Made by a program: the position numbers and the translations under genes. A model generated the notes under the pieces. The model was not told where the DNA came from. It saw only the letters and a list, made by a program, of their open reading frames with translations, and made no database searches. Below, piece after piece: positions 14,929-22,760 of a stretch of 64,000 bases of DNA (position 1 is its first letter; each line of letters opens with the position of its first letter). This DNA comes from Mycobacterium kyorinense (lineage in GTDB: Bacteria > Actinomycetota > Actinomycetes > Mycobacteriales > Mycobacteriaceae), in contig NZ_LQPE01000176.1 of NCBI RefSeq assembly GCF_002101735.1, forward strand, positions 1 to 64,000, read 5' to 3'.

Positions 14929-16875
14929 GTGGGGCTGACCTTCGGAACGCTAATCGCCTTGTTTTTGCTGATAGTGCCGGGGGCAATCGTCGCACGCAGC
15001 GCCCAGCTAACTTGGCCCGTCGCGATCGCGGTTGGCCCCGCCCTGACTTACGGCGTCGTCGCGCTGGCCATCATCCCGTTCGGCGCCGTCGGAATCCCTT
15101 GGAACGCTTGGACAGCGCTGGCCGCCCTGGCCGTCGTCACCGTGGTGGTGGCCGCTTTGCGGGCGCTGCTGGCCCGCTACCGCGACGCCGAAGGCGAAGC
15201 GCGGGCCGTGACGGGCTGGCCGGCCGCCACAGTGGCGGCCGGTGTGCTGTTGGGGGTGCTGTTGATCTGGTTCGCGGCGCTGCGCGGCATCCCGCACTGG
15301 CAATCGATCCCCAGCACCTGGGATGCGGTCTGGCACGCCAACACCGTCAAGTTCATCCTCGACACCGGCCAGGCCTCTTCGACCCACATGGGTGAGCTGC
15401 GCAACGTGGAGACCCACACGCTGCTCTACTACCCGTCGGCGTTCCACGCGCTGGCCGCGGTGGACTGCCAGCTGACCGGCGCGGCGGCCACCACCGGTTA
15501 CACCCTGAGCTCGCTGGCCGCGGCGATCTGGCTCTTTCCCGTCAGCGCGGCGGTGCTCACCTGGCGGGTGCTGCGCACCCACAGCAGCGAGTGGCAGACC
15601 GCCGGGACGGCTGCCACCGCGGCCGCGCTGTCGGCGTCGTTCACCGCGGTGCCCTACGTCGAGTTCGACACCGCCGCGATGCCCAACCTGACCGCCTACG
15701 GGCTCGCGGTGCCCGCGTTCGCGTTGATCACCTCCACGCTGCGGCACCGCGACCGCATCCCGCTGGCAGTGCTGGCGCTGGTGGGCGTCTTTTCGGTGCA
15801 CATCACCGGCGGCGTCGTCGTCGTGCTGTTGCTGGCCGCGTGGTGGCTGATGGAGGCGCTGTGGCAGCCGGTGCGCGGCCGGCTCGCCGACGTGGGGACT
15901 CTGGCCGCGGTCGCGGTGCCGACGGCCCTGGTCCTGCTGCCCCAGTTCTGGGCGGTCAAGCAGCAGGAAGACATCATCGCGGGGCACTCCTTCCTGACCT
16001 ACCTGTCCAAGAAGCGGGGGCTGTTCGACGCGGTGTTCCAGCATTCCCGCCACCTCAACGACTTCCCGGTGCAGTACGCGCTGATCCTGATCGCGGCGGT
16101 CGGCGGGTTCGTCCTGCTGGTCCGCAGGATCTGGTGGCCGCTGGCGGTGTGGCTGCTGCTGGTCGTGGTGAACGTCGACGCCGGAACACCATTGGGCGGC
16201 CCGATCGGACGGCTGGCCGGCGCCTTCGGCGAGTTCTTCTACAAAGATCCGCGCCGGATCGCGGCGGCGACGACGCTGCTGTTGATGCTGATGGCCGGTG
16301 TCGGGCTGTTCAATATGGTCGCGTTCGTTGTCCGGCTGCTGGCGGGCCGGCGGCTGTCCGCCCCGGCGTTGGCCTCGGTCACCGCGGCGGTGCTGCTGGC
16401 GGCCGTCCTGGTCAGCACCTGGCATTACTTTCCGCGGCACCGGTTTCTGTTCGGCGACAAGTACGACTCGGTGATGATCGACCAGCGGGACCTGGAGGCG
16501 ATGGCGTACCTGGCCCGGCTGCCCGGCGCCCGGAACACCCTGATCGGCAACGCCAACACCGACGGCACGGCCTGGATGTACGCGGTGGCCGGCCTGCACC
16601 CGCTGTGGACGCACTACGACTACCCGCAGCAGCAGGGCCCCGGCTATCACCGGTTCAACTTCTGGGCCTACGCCGACGACGCCGACACCGATCCGCGGGC
16701 GGCCGAGGCGATTCGGGTACTCAACATCCGCTACGTCCTGACCAGCACGCCGACGGTCCGGGGGTTCGCCATGCCCGACGGGCTAGTCTCACTCGAGAAG
16801 TCCAAGTCGTGGGTGAAGATCTATGACAACGGCGAAGCCCGCATCTTCGAGTGGCGCGGCGCCCCGACGACTTGA
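14929..16875 (+). CDS. polytopic membrane protein of DUF6541 type (Rv3779-like)
   Basis: 648 residues starting with GTG. It has many hydrophobic segments (at least 12) and a C-terminal soluble domain (about 510-648) with DYPQQQGPGYHRFNFW. It corresponds to Rv3779, reported in the literature as linked to polyprenyl-phosphomannose and glycan assembly; its fold is GT-C-like. It probably acts in the plasma membrane on lipid-linked sugars. It is the first gene of a plus-strand run (bpa, wzt, glfT1, wzm) with a 6-bp gap to bpa. Confidence 0.82.
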   Translation: MGLTFGTLIALFLLIVPGAIVARSAQLTWPVAIAVGPALTYGVVALAIIPFGAVGIPWNAWTALAALAVVTVVVAALRALLARYRDAEGEARAVTGWPAATVAAGVLLGVLLIWFAALRGIPHWQSIPSTWDAVWHANTVKFILDTGQASSTHMGELRNVETHTLLYYPSAFHALAAVDCQLTGAAATTGYTLSSLAAAIWLFPVSAAVLTWRVLRTHSSEWQTAGTAATAAALSASFTAVPYVEFDTAAMPNLTAYGLAVPAFALITSTLRHRDRIPLAVLALVGVFSVHITGGVVVVLLLAAWWLMEALWQPVRGRLADVGTLAAVAVPTALVLLPQFWAVKQQEDIIAGHSFLTYLSKKRGLFDAVFQHSRHLNDFPVQYALILIAAVGGFVLLVRRIWWPLAVWLLLVVVNVDAGTPLGGPIGRLAGAFGEFFYKDPRRIAAATTLLLMLMAGVGLFNMVAFVVRLLAGRRLSAPALASVTAAVLLAAVLVSTWHYFPRHRFLFGDKYDSVMIDQRDLEAMAYLARLPGARNTLIGNANTDGTAWMYAVAGLHPLWTHYDYPQQQGPGYHRFNFWAYADDADTDPRAAEAIRVLNIRYVLTSTPTVRGFAMPDGLVSLEKSKSWVKIYDNGEARIFEWRGAPTT

Positions 16876-16881
16876 CAAATC

Positions 16882-17412
16882 ATGACGAGGATGGTGACTG
16901 CATTGAGTACCGACAACAGCGACGACAACGTCGAGATCATCGGCGTCGACCCGCGGCTGATGGCCGACCGGACCGACGACGAGGACGATGACCAGTCGCT
17001 GACCGACCTGGTCGAGCAGCCCGCGAAGGTGATGCGGATCGGGACGATGATCAAGCAGCTGCTCGAAGAGGTCCGCGCGGCACCGCTCGACGACGCCAGC
17101 CGCAACCGGCTGCGCGAAATCCACGCCACCAGCATCCGCGAGCTCGAAGAGGGGCTGGCGCCGGAGCTGCGCGAAGAACTCGACCGGTTGACGCTGCCGT
17201 TCAGCAACAACACGCCGTCGGATGCCGAACTGCGGATCGCGCAGGCCCAGCTGGTCGGCTGGCTGGAAGGCCTGTTCCACGGCATCCAGACGGCCTTGTT
17301 CGCCCAGCAGATGGCCGCCCGCGCGCAACTCGAGCAGATGCGCCACGGCGCACTGCCGCCGGGGGTCAGCAGGGGCGGGCACGGTCAGTCGGGCACCGGG
17401 CAGTACCTGTAA
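16882..17412 (+). CDS. bpa: bacterial proteasome activator Bpa/PafE
   Basis: 176 residues, all-helical (LVEQPAKVMRIGTMIKQLLEEVR, IRELEEGLAPELREELDRLTLPF, QLVGWLEGLFHGIQTALFAQQMAARAQ). It ends in the Gly-Gln-Tyr-Leu motif that inserts into the 20S proteasome alpha-ring and opens its gate. It matches Rv3780. It forms ATP-independent dodecameric rings and delivers unfolded proteins. The N-terminus is acidic and disordered, and the exact start (16882 or 16891) is uncertain. Its place in a galactan operon is conserved. Confidence 0.93.
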   Translation: MTRMVTALSTDNSDDNVEIIGVDPRLMADRTDDEDDDQSLTDLVEQPAKVMRIGTMIKQLLEEVRAAPLDDASRNRLREIHATSIRELEEGLAPELREELDRLTLPFSNNTPSDAELRIAQAQLVGWLEGLFHGIQTALFAQQMAARAQLEQMRHGALPPGVSRGGHGQSGTGQYL

Positions 17413-17422
17413 GTAGACGTCC

Positions 17423-18214
17423 GTGGCAGCACCCCACATCGAGACGCGCAACGCGTGGGTGGAGTTTCCCATCTTCGACGCCAAGTCACGCTCGCTGAAG
17501 AAGACCTTCTTAGGCAAGGCCGGCGGCACGATCGGGCGCAACACCTCCAACGTCGTCGTCATCGAGGCGCTGCGCGACATCACCCTGACGCTGGGGTTGG
17601 GCGACCGGGTGGGCCTGGTCGGGCACAACGGCGCCGGGAAATCGACTCTGCTGCGGCTGCTTTCGGGCATCTACGAACCCACCCGCGGCTCGGCGTCGGT
17701 CACCGGCCGGGTGGCGCCGGTCTTCGATCTCGGGGTAGGGATGGACCCGGAGATCTCCGGTTACGAGAACATCATCATCCGCGGCCTGTTCCTCGGGCAG
17801 ACACGACGCCAGATGCTGGCCAAGGTCGACGAGATCGCCGAGTTCACCGAACTCGGCGACTACCTGTCGATGCCGCTGCGCACCTACTCCACCGGGATGC
17901 GGGTGCGCCTCGCGATGGGCGTGGTCACCAGCATCGACCCGGAGATCCTGCTGCTCGACGAGGGTATCGGCGCGGTGGACGCCGAGTTTCTGAAGAAGGC
18001 TCAGACCCGGCTGCAGCGCCTGGTGGAGCGCTCCGGAATCCTGGTGTTCGCAAGCCATTCCAACGAATTCCTGGCGCGGCTGTGCAAGACCGCGATGTGG
18101 ATCGACCACGGCACCATCAGGATGACCGGCGGCATCGAGGACGTCGTGCGCGCCTACGAGGGCGAGGACGCCGCCCGGCATGTGCGCGAAGTGCTCGACG
18201 AGGTGCCCGGATGA
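17423..18214 (+). CDS. wzt: galactan export ABC transporter ATPase Wzt
   Basis: 263 residues, GTG start. Walker A is GHNGAGKST, the signature region is TYSTGMRVRLAMG and Walker B is EILLLDEG; the H-loop region is FASHSNEF. It is the O-antigen/teichoic-acid type ATPase (Rv3781, formerly rfbE) that with Wzm moves the lipid-linked galactan primer across the membrane. No C-terminal carbohydrate-binding domain is present. Its stop overlaps glfT1 by ATGA, so the three genes are translationally coupled. Confidence 0.92.
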   Translation: MAAPHIETRNAWVEFPIFDAKSRSLKKTFLGKAGGTIGRNTSNVVVIEALRDITLTLGLGDRVGLVGHNGAGKSTLLRLLSGIYEPTRGSASVTGRVAPVFDLGVGMDPEISGYENIIIRGLFLGQTRRQMLAKVDEIAEFTELGDYLSMPLRTYSTGMRVRLAMGVVTSIDPEILLLDEGIGAVDAEFLKKAQTRLQRLVERSGILVFASHSNEFLARLCKTAMWIDHGTIRMTGGIEDVVRAYEGEDAARHVREVLDEVPG

Positions 18215-19098
18215 TCTGCGCCGTCGTCGTCACCCATCGGCGACCCGACGAGCTGGCCAAGTCGCTGGACGTGTTGACCACCCAAAGCCGGCTGCCGGAC
18301 CACCTGATCGTGGTCGACAACGCCGACGAGAACCGGGTCCGCGAGCTGGTGACCGGTCAGCCGATCCCGACGACGTATCTGGGATCTCGCCGAAACCTCG
18401 GCGGCGCAGGCGGTTTCGCGCTCGGCATCCTGCACGCGTTGGCATTGGGCGCCGACTGGGTGTGGCTGGCCGACGACGACGGCCACCCGGCCGACAGCCA
18501 GGTGCTGGCCACGCTGCTGGCGTGCGCCGACAAGCACGGCCTGGCCGAGGTGTCGCCGATGGTGTGCAACGCCGACGACCCGGCGCGGCTGGCCTTTCCC
18601 TTGCGGCGGGGCCTGGTGTGGCGGCGGTTCGCGGCCGAGCTGCGCACGGTCGAGGGGCAGGAGCTGCTGCCGGGCATCGCGTCGTTGTTCAACGGCGCGC
18701 TGTTTCGGGCCTCGACGTTCGACGCGATCGGTGTTCCCGACTTGCGGCTGTTCATCCGCGGCGACGAGGTGGAGATGCATCGCCGCCTGGTGCGCTCCGG
18801 GCTGGCGTTCGGCACCTGCCTGGACACCGCCTATCTGCACCCCTGCGGGTCGGCGGAGTTCAAGGCGATCCTGGGCGGGCGGATGCACACGCAGTATCCG
18901 GAAGACCCGGGCAAGCGGTTCTTCACCTACCGCAACCGCGGCTACCTGCTTTCGCAGCCGGGCCTGCGTCGACTGCTCGTCCAGGAGTGGCTGCGGTTCG
19001 GCTGGTTCTTCCTGGTGTCCCGCCGCGACGTCAAAGGCCTCGCGGAGTGGATTCGGTTGCGGCGCTTGGGCCGTCGCGAGAGGTTCGGTAGGCCATGA
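18211..19098 (+). CDS. glfT1: galactofuranosyltransferase GlfT1
   Basis: 295 residues, a GT2-type glycosyltransferase. It has CAVVVTHRRPDELAKSL at the N-terminus, ADWVWLADDDGHP with the metal-binding DDD, and FIRGDEVEMHRRL for the catalytic region. It corresponds to Rv3782, which adds the first galactofuranose residues to decaprenyl-PP-GlcNAc-Rha. ATG 18211 overlaps the wzt stop and the stop overlaps wzm (ATGA in both cases). The longer frame open upstream is a shadow of wzt. Confidence 0.92.
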   Translation: MICAVVVTHRRPDELAKSLDVLTTQSRLPDHLIVVDNADENRVRELVTGQPIPTTYLGSRRNLGGAGGFALGILHALALGADWVWLADDDGHPADSQVLATLLACADKHGLAEVSPMVCNADDPARLAFPLRRGLVWRRFAAELRTVEGQELLPGIASLFNGALFRASTFDAIGVPDLRLFIRGDEVEMHRRLVRSGLAFGTCLDTAYLHPCGSAEFKAILGGRMHTQYPEDPGKRFFTYRNRGYLLSQPGLRRLLVQEWLRFGWFFLVSRRDVKGLAEWIRLRRLGRRERFGRP

Positions 19099-19925
19099 CG
19101 ATCCTCGATGTCGCGGCGCAGTCCAAGACGCTGACCCGGGCCTGGCGAGATTTGGTCGACGGGTTCGCTCGTCGCGAGCTGTGGCTGCACCTGGGCTGGC
19201 AGGACATCAAACAGCGGTACCGCCGCTCGGTGCTCGGCCCGTTCTGGATCACGATCGCGACGGGCACCACCGCCGTCGCGATGGGCGGCTTGTACTCCAA
19301 GCTGTTTCACCTCGAGTTGGCGGTGCACCTGCCCTACGTCACGCTCGGGCTGATCGTCTGGAACCTGATCAACGCCGCGATCATGGAAGGCGCCGACGTG
19401 TTCGTCGCCAACGAGGGCCTGATCAAGCAGTTGCCGGCGCCGCTGAGCCTGCACGTCTACCGGCTGATGTGGCGGCAGGTAATCCTGTTCGCGCACAACA
19501 TCGTCATCTATGTCGTGATCGCGATCATCTATCCGAAACCGTGGTCGTGGGCCGACCTGTCGGTGATCCCCGCTTTGGGGTTGATCGTGCTCAACGCGGT
19601 ATGGGTGTCACTGTGTTTCGGCATCCTGGCGACGCGCTACCGCGACATCGGCCCGCTGCTGTTTTCCGTCGTGCAGTTGCTGTTCTTCATGACGCCGATC
19701 ATCTGGAACGACGACACACTGCGGCAGCAGGGCGCGGGCCGGTGGGGCCAGATCGTCGAGCTCAACCCGCTGCTGCACTACCTCGACATCGTGCGCGCCC
19801 CGCTGCTGGGCGCCCATCAGGAGCTGCGGCACTGGGTGGTGGTGGTGGTGCTGACCGTCGTGGGGTGGATTCTCGCGGCATTTGCCATGCGCCAGTACCG
19901 CGCCCGCGTGCCGTACTGGGTGTAG
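19095..19925 (+). CDS. wzm: galactan export ABC transporter permease Wzm
   Basis: 276 residues. It is an ABC-2 type permease with an N-terminal amphipathic helix (LWLHLGWQDIKQRYRRSVLGPFW) and about six transmembrane segments. It corresponds to Rv3783 and forms the channel with Wzt for lipid-linked galactan. It ends a four-gene coupled run. A toxin-antitoxin module begins 51 bp after its stop. Confidence 0.92.
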   Translation: MTILDVAAQSKTLTRAWRDLVDGFARRELWLHLGWQDIKQRYRRSVLGPFWITIATGTTAVAMGGLYSKLFHLELAVHLPYVTLGLIVWNLINAAIMEGADVFVANEGLIKQLPAPLSLHVYRLMWRQVILFAHNIVIYVVIAIIYPKPWSWADLSVIPALGLIVLNAVWVSLCFGILATRYRDIGPLLFSVVQLLFFMTPIIWNDDTLRQQGAGRWGQIVELNPLLHYLDIVRAPLLGAHQELRHWVVVVVLTVVGWILAAFAMRQYRARVPYWV

Positions 19926-19941
19926 AGCGTCGCGATCGCCA

Positions 19942-19976
19942 TTACTACTTTGGTGCTACCACGGTAGTATTTCGGT
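19942..19976 (+). promoter_or_regulatory. leaderless promoter and operator of mazEF
   Basis: TTACTA (19942-19947), a 17-nt spacer and TAGTAT (19965-19970) form a plausible sigma-A promoter. The expected start point would fall at the A of the mazE ATG (19977), meaning a leaderless transcript. TACTAC (19943-19948) and GTAGTA (19964-19969) form an inverted repeat covering both hexamers, with CTACC/GGTAG inside, well placed for autorepression by the antitoxin. Confidence 0.55.
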
Positions 19977-20207
19977 ATGAAATTGAGTGTCAGCCTCTCC
20001 GACGAAGACGTCCAAGTGCTGGACGCCTACGTAGAACGGGAGGGATTACCGTCGCGGTCCGCAGGTTTGCAGCGGGCGATTCGTCTGCTTCGCTACCCCG
20101 CTCTGGAGGATGACTACGACAAAGCGTGGGCGGAGTGGTCGACAGCCGGCGAGGACATTGTCTGGGAGGACACTACGGACGACGGGCTCGGCGATGCGGC
20201 GCGGTGA
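19977..20207 (+). CDS. mazE: MazE-type antitoxin (ribbon-helix-helix)
   Basis: 76 residues. The N-terminal half (MKLSVSLSDEDVQVLDAYVEREGLPSRSAGLQRAIRLLR) is a ribbon-helix-helix DNA-binding domain. The acidic C-terminal tail (WAEWSTAGEDIVWEDTTDD) is typical of the toxin-neutralising segment. It overlaps mazF by 14 nt. It should bind the inverted repeat just upstream and repress its own operon. Confidence 0.85.
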   Translation: MKLSVSLSDEDVQVLDAYVEREGLPSRSAGLQRAIRLLRYPALEDDYDKAWAEWSTAGEDIVWEDTTDDGLGDAAR

Positions 20208-20541
20208 AATCTGGCAGGTCGACTTCGATCCCATTCGCGGTAACGAAGCCAACAAGCAGCGCCCGGCCGTGATCGTCAGCAACGACCGCGCCAATGCGAC
20301 AGCCGCCCGGCTCGGGCGTGGCGTAATCACCGTTGTACCCGTCACGAGCAACGTCTCGACGATCTATCCGTTTCAAGTATTGCTGCCCGCAGCAACGACC
20401 GGTCTCGCAGTCGATTCCAAAGCACAAGCCGAACAGATCAGATCCATTGCAACTCAACGCCTTCGGCGGCGGCTGGGTCGAGTGCCGCTCCGTGAGCTCG
20501 CGCGACTCGATGACGCGTTGCGCCTGCACCTGGAATTGTGA
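20194..20541 (+). CDS. mazF: MazF-type mRNA endonuclease toxin
   Basis: 115 residues, a PemK/MazF fold: MRRGEIWQVDFDPIRGNEANKQRPAVIVSNDRAN contains the conserved RGE.W and RP motifs, followed by VVPVTSN and QAEQIRSIA. It closely resembles MazF9-type toxins as remembered from M. tuberculosis (Rv2801c). It cleaves single-stranded RNA at short motifs; the specificity is not readable from sequence. The ATG overlaps mazE. Intact, so presumably active. Confidence 0.88.
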   Translation: MRRGEIWQVDFDPIRGNEANKQRPAVIVSNDRANATAARLGRGVITVVPVTSNVSTIYPFQVLLPAATTGLAVDSKAQAEQIRSIATQRLRRRLGRVPLRELARLDDALRLHLEL

Positions 20542-20755
20542 TCATTGCGGTGAAGCGGACGCGCGGCCGCTTCCTGGCCAGTGCCTTCCGGCTGGTGTGG
20601 ATGCCCGGATCCACCTACCTCGCCCACGCCGCGTCGCGAGATCGCAGCCAGGGCTATGGTTCTGGGCCGATCCACGACCATGGCCGCGATCTCGGCCGCG
20701 GTTGAGCGCATCCGTCTGCGGGTATCCGATTGACCCGACGGACGGAGGGCTGACT

Positions 20756-20950
20756 ATGGGTGCGACCGACAAGGCCAGAAACAAGGTGCAGGAGCTGACC
20801 GGCAAGGCGAAGGAAAACATTGGCCGTGTCACCGGTAACCGCAGGCTCGAGAATCGTGGCATCGGAGACCGGGCCAAATCGGAGCTGAAGGGCGCCGGCG
20901 AGAAGGTCAAGGACGCGTTTCGCGGACGCGGCGGCCGACGTATCTCTTGA
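20756..20950 (+). CDS. CsbD-like small stress protein
   Basis: 64 residues, CsbD family: DKARNKVQELTGKAKENIGRVTG, then NRRLENRGIGDRAKSELKGAGEKVKDAF. It is highly charged, helical and basic. CsbD proteins are general-stress-induced and of unknown mechanism. ATG 20756 follows a ggaggg ribosome site. The 214 bp between mazF and this gene contain no recognisable gene. Confidence 0.85.
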   Translation: MGATDKARNKVQELTGKAKENIGRVTGNRRLENRGIGDRAKSELKGAGEKVKDAFRGRGGRRIS

Positions 20951-21056
20951 CCGCGAAACGCCACCACGCCGATTCGCCATAGGAATAATCGGAACAAACT
21001 GCAGACAACAATCGAGGCGCTCCGGGCTGGCAATCGCCGCTGCGCCCTGAGGACAG

Positions 21057-21551
21057 GTGCGAAGGGTGAGCGAGGAAGTCGAATCCACAGGGCTTTCCGA
21101 TGAGTCGCGCGAACGCATTACGGCGGAGTTGGATCGACTCCGGGAACGACGGGAACGCCTCGAGGTCGAGGTCAGAAACGACCGCGGCAGCGTCAGCGAT
21201 CACGCCGACGCCGCCGACGCCATCCAGCGCGCCGACGAGCTGGCCGGCCTCGACGAGCGGATCATCGAACTCGACAGGCTGCTGCGGACCGGGCCGTCTC
21301 CGTCGAACGGAACCGGCACGCTGCCCGGCGGCACCGAGGTAACCGTACGGTTCGACGACGGCTCGGTGGTGACCATGCATGTGATCTCCGTCGTCGAAGA
21401 GACCCCGGTCGGCCGTGAAGCCGAGACGCTGACGGCGGGCAGCCCGTTGGGCATGGCATTGTCCGGTCGCAAACCCGGCGACAAGGTCACCTACACCACG
21501 CCCGCGGGCGAAAGCCAGGTCGAGCTGCTCGACGTCAAATACCCGACGTAG
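21057..21551 (+). CDS. Gre-factor homologue (Rv3788-like transcription regulator)
   Basis: 164 residues. An N-terminal coiled coil (about 10-75, RERITAELDRLRERRERLEVEVRNDRG) precedes a GreA/GreB C-terminal FKBP-like domain (SPLGMALSGRKPGDKVTYTTPAGESQVELLDVKYP). It corresponds to Rv3788, reported to bind RNA polymerase via the secondary channel and inhibit transcription rather than rescue it. GTG 21057 has GAGGA upstream; GTG 21066 is the alternative. In M. tuberculosis it also lies just before Rv3789. Confidence 0.82.
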   Translation: MRRVSEEVESTGLSDESRERITAELDRLRERRERLEVEVRNDRGSVSDHADAADAIQRADELAGLDERIIELDRLLRTGPSPSNGTGTLPGGTEVTVRFDDGSVVTMHVISVVEETPVGREAETLTAGSPLGMALSGRKPGDKVTYTTPAGESQVELLDVKYPT

Positions 21552-21560
21552 GCCATTGGT

Positions 21561-21597
21561 GTATCACGACCTCTGCTCACCGTGATACGGTGGCCAT
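21561..21597 (+). promoter_or_regulatory. operator/promoter region of vapBC
   Basis: GTATCACG (21561-21568) and CGTGATAC (21581-21588) form a perfect 8-bp inverted repeat with a 12-nt spacer directly upstream of vapB. A TAnnnT-type -10 (TACGGT, 21586-21591) would place the start point at the A of the ATG (21598), again a leaderless transcript. The layout suits autorepression by VapB. Confidence 0.5.
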
Positions 21598-21843
21598 ATG
21601 AAGACGCTTAGGCTCGATCCTGCGCTGGAGAAGCGGCTGCAGCGTGCCGCCACGGTCGCCGGCGAGTCGCTCTCGGAGTTCATCCGGCGGGCCGCTGCCC
21701 AGCGCGCCGATGCGGTGTTGAACGCCGGAGGTCTCGAGGACTTCGCCGATGTGGTGGGAGCGATCCGCGGCGGCGGTGGCCGAGCCCGCCGAACCGGCAC
21801 GGCATTTGCCGACATCCTCGCTGACCGCCAACGCGCCGAGTGA
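21598..21843 (+). CDS. vapB: VapB-type ribbon-helix-helix antitoxin
   Basis: 81 residues. The N-terminal ribbon-helix-helix reads MKTLRLDPALEKRLQRAATVAGESLSEFIRRAAAQRAD. The C-terminal tail (RTGTAFADILADRQRAE) probably wraps the toxin. The stop overlaps the toxin start (GTGA), the normal VapBC coupling. Confidence 0.82.
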   Translation: MKTLRLDPALEKRLQRAATVAGESLSEFIRRAAAQRADAVLNAGGLEDFADVVGAIRGGGGRARRTGTAFADILADRQRAE

Positions 21844-22250
21844 CGCTCACTGATGCGGGTCCTCTAATCGCCCTGATCGACGCCGACGAGGCCGACCATG
21901 AAACCTGTGTATTGGCCCTTCGGACGCTGCGGCTGCCTTTAATCACTACTTGGCCAGCCTTTACCGAGGCGATGTACTTGCTGGGTCGGGCCGGGGGCGC
22001 GGCCGGCCAGCAAGCCCTCTGGAAACTGCTGCTGAGTGGCCGGTTGGACATCGCCGAACTCTCCGCCGCGGCGCTCGAACGCGCTGCTGCGTTGATGGAC
22101 AAATATGCCGATCTACCCATGGACCTAGCAGACGCCACTCTCATTGCGCTGGCGGAAGAACGCGGTGAGCGGCGGATCTTCGCCTTAGACACCGACTTTC
22201 AGGTCTATCGCATCCACGGCCGTACGCGCTTCGAGATCATCCCCGGTTGA
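21840..22250 (+). CDS. vapC: VapC PIN-domain ribonuclease toxin
   Basis: 136 residues, GTG start. PIN-domain acidic residues are visible: D near position 5 (TLTDAGPLIALIDADE), E in AFTEAMYLLGR, D in MDLADATLIALAEE and D in FALDTDFQVYR. All four are present, so it is probably catalytically competent; VapC toxins cut tRNA or rRNA. No other gene overlaps it. Confidence 0.88.
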   Translation: MTLTDAGPLIALIDADEADHETCVLALRTLRLPLITTWPAFTEAMYLLGRAGGAAGQQALWKLLLSGRLDIAELSAAALERAAALMDKYADLPMDLADATLIALAEERGERRIFALDTDFQVYRIHGRTRFEIIPG

Positions 22251-22311
22251 GGGGGCTGGCCTTTGACAGCGGCAGCATTAATCGGCCAGCTCGCGCCGTA
22301 AACTTCCCGGG

Positions 22312-22728
22312 ATGGCCGAGATCGCCCCGCCGCGCGCGCACCTGAGTTTGACCACGCAGGTGTGGCGATTTGTCGTCACCGGCGGGCTGTCGGCGATCGT
22401 CGACTTCGGGCTCTACGTGCTGCTCTACAAGGCGGTGGGCATGCAGGTGGACCTGGCGAAGGCGACCAGTTTCGTCGCCGGCACCATCACCGCCTACCTG
22501 ATCAACCGCCGATGGACGTTCCAGGCCGAGCCGAGCACCGCCCGGTTCCTGGTGGTCATGGCGCTCTACGGGGTCACTTTCGCCGTGCAGGTTGGGCTCA
22601 ATCACTTGTGCCTGGCGCTGCTGGACTACCGGGCCTGGGCGGTACCCGTCGCGTTCGCGATCGCGCAGGGCACCGCGTCGGTGATCAACTTCGTCGTGCA
22701 GCGCTCGGTGATCTTCCGGCTGCGCTGA
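22312..22728 (+). CDS. GtrA-family membrane protein (Rv3789-like)
   Basis: 138 residues with four transmembrane segments; GtrA signatures are VWRFVVTGGLSAIVDFGLYVLLY and YLINRRWTFQ. It corresponds to Rv3789, first proposed as a decaprenyl-phosphoarabinose flippase and later as an anchor recruiting AftA. It lies 32 bp upstream of dprE1, probably in the same operon. Confidence 0.9.
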   Translation: MAEIAPPRAHLSLTTQVWRFVVTGGLSAIVDFGLYVLLYKAVGMQVDLAKATSFVAGTITAYLINRRWTFQAEPSTARFLVVMALYGVTFAVQVGLNHLCLALLDYRAWAVPVAFAIAQGTASVINFVVQRSVIFRLR

Positions 22729-22760
22729 CGCCGCCCGCGCAGGCGGTACCCTCTTTCACG

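Noticed and set aside
15007..16650. 547-residue minus-strand ORF antisense to the Rv3779-like gene
   Set aside because: Low-complexity Arg/Gln/His/Asp product with no domains; shadow of a GC-rich membrane protein gene.
17455..18210. Upstream extension of the glfT1 frame
   Set aside because: Overlaps wzt out of frame; GlfT1 homology starts at the ATG at 18211.
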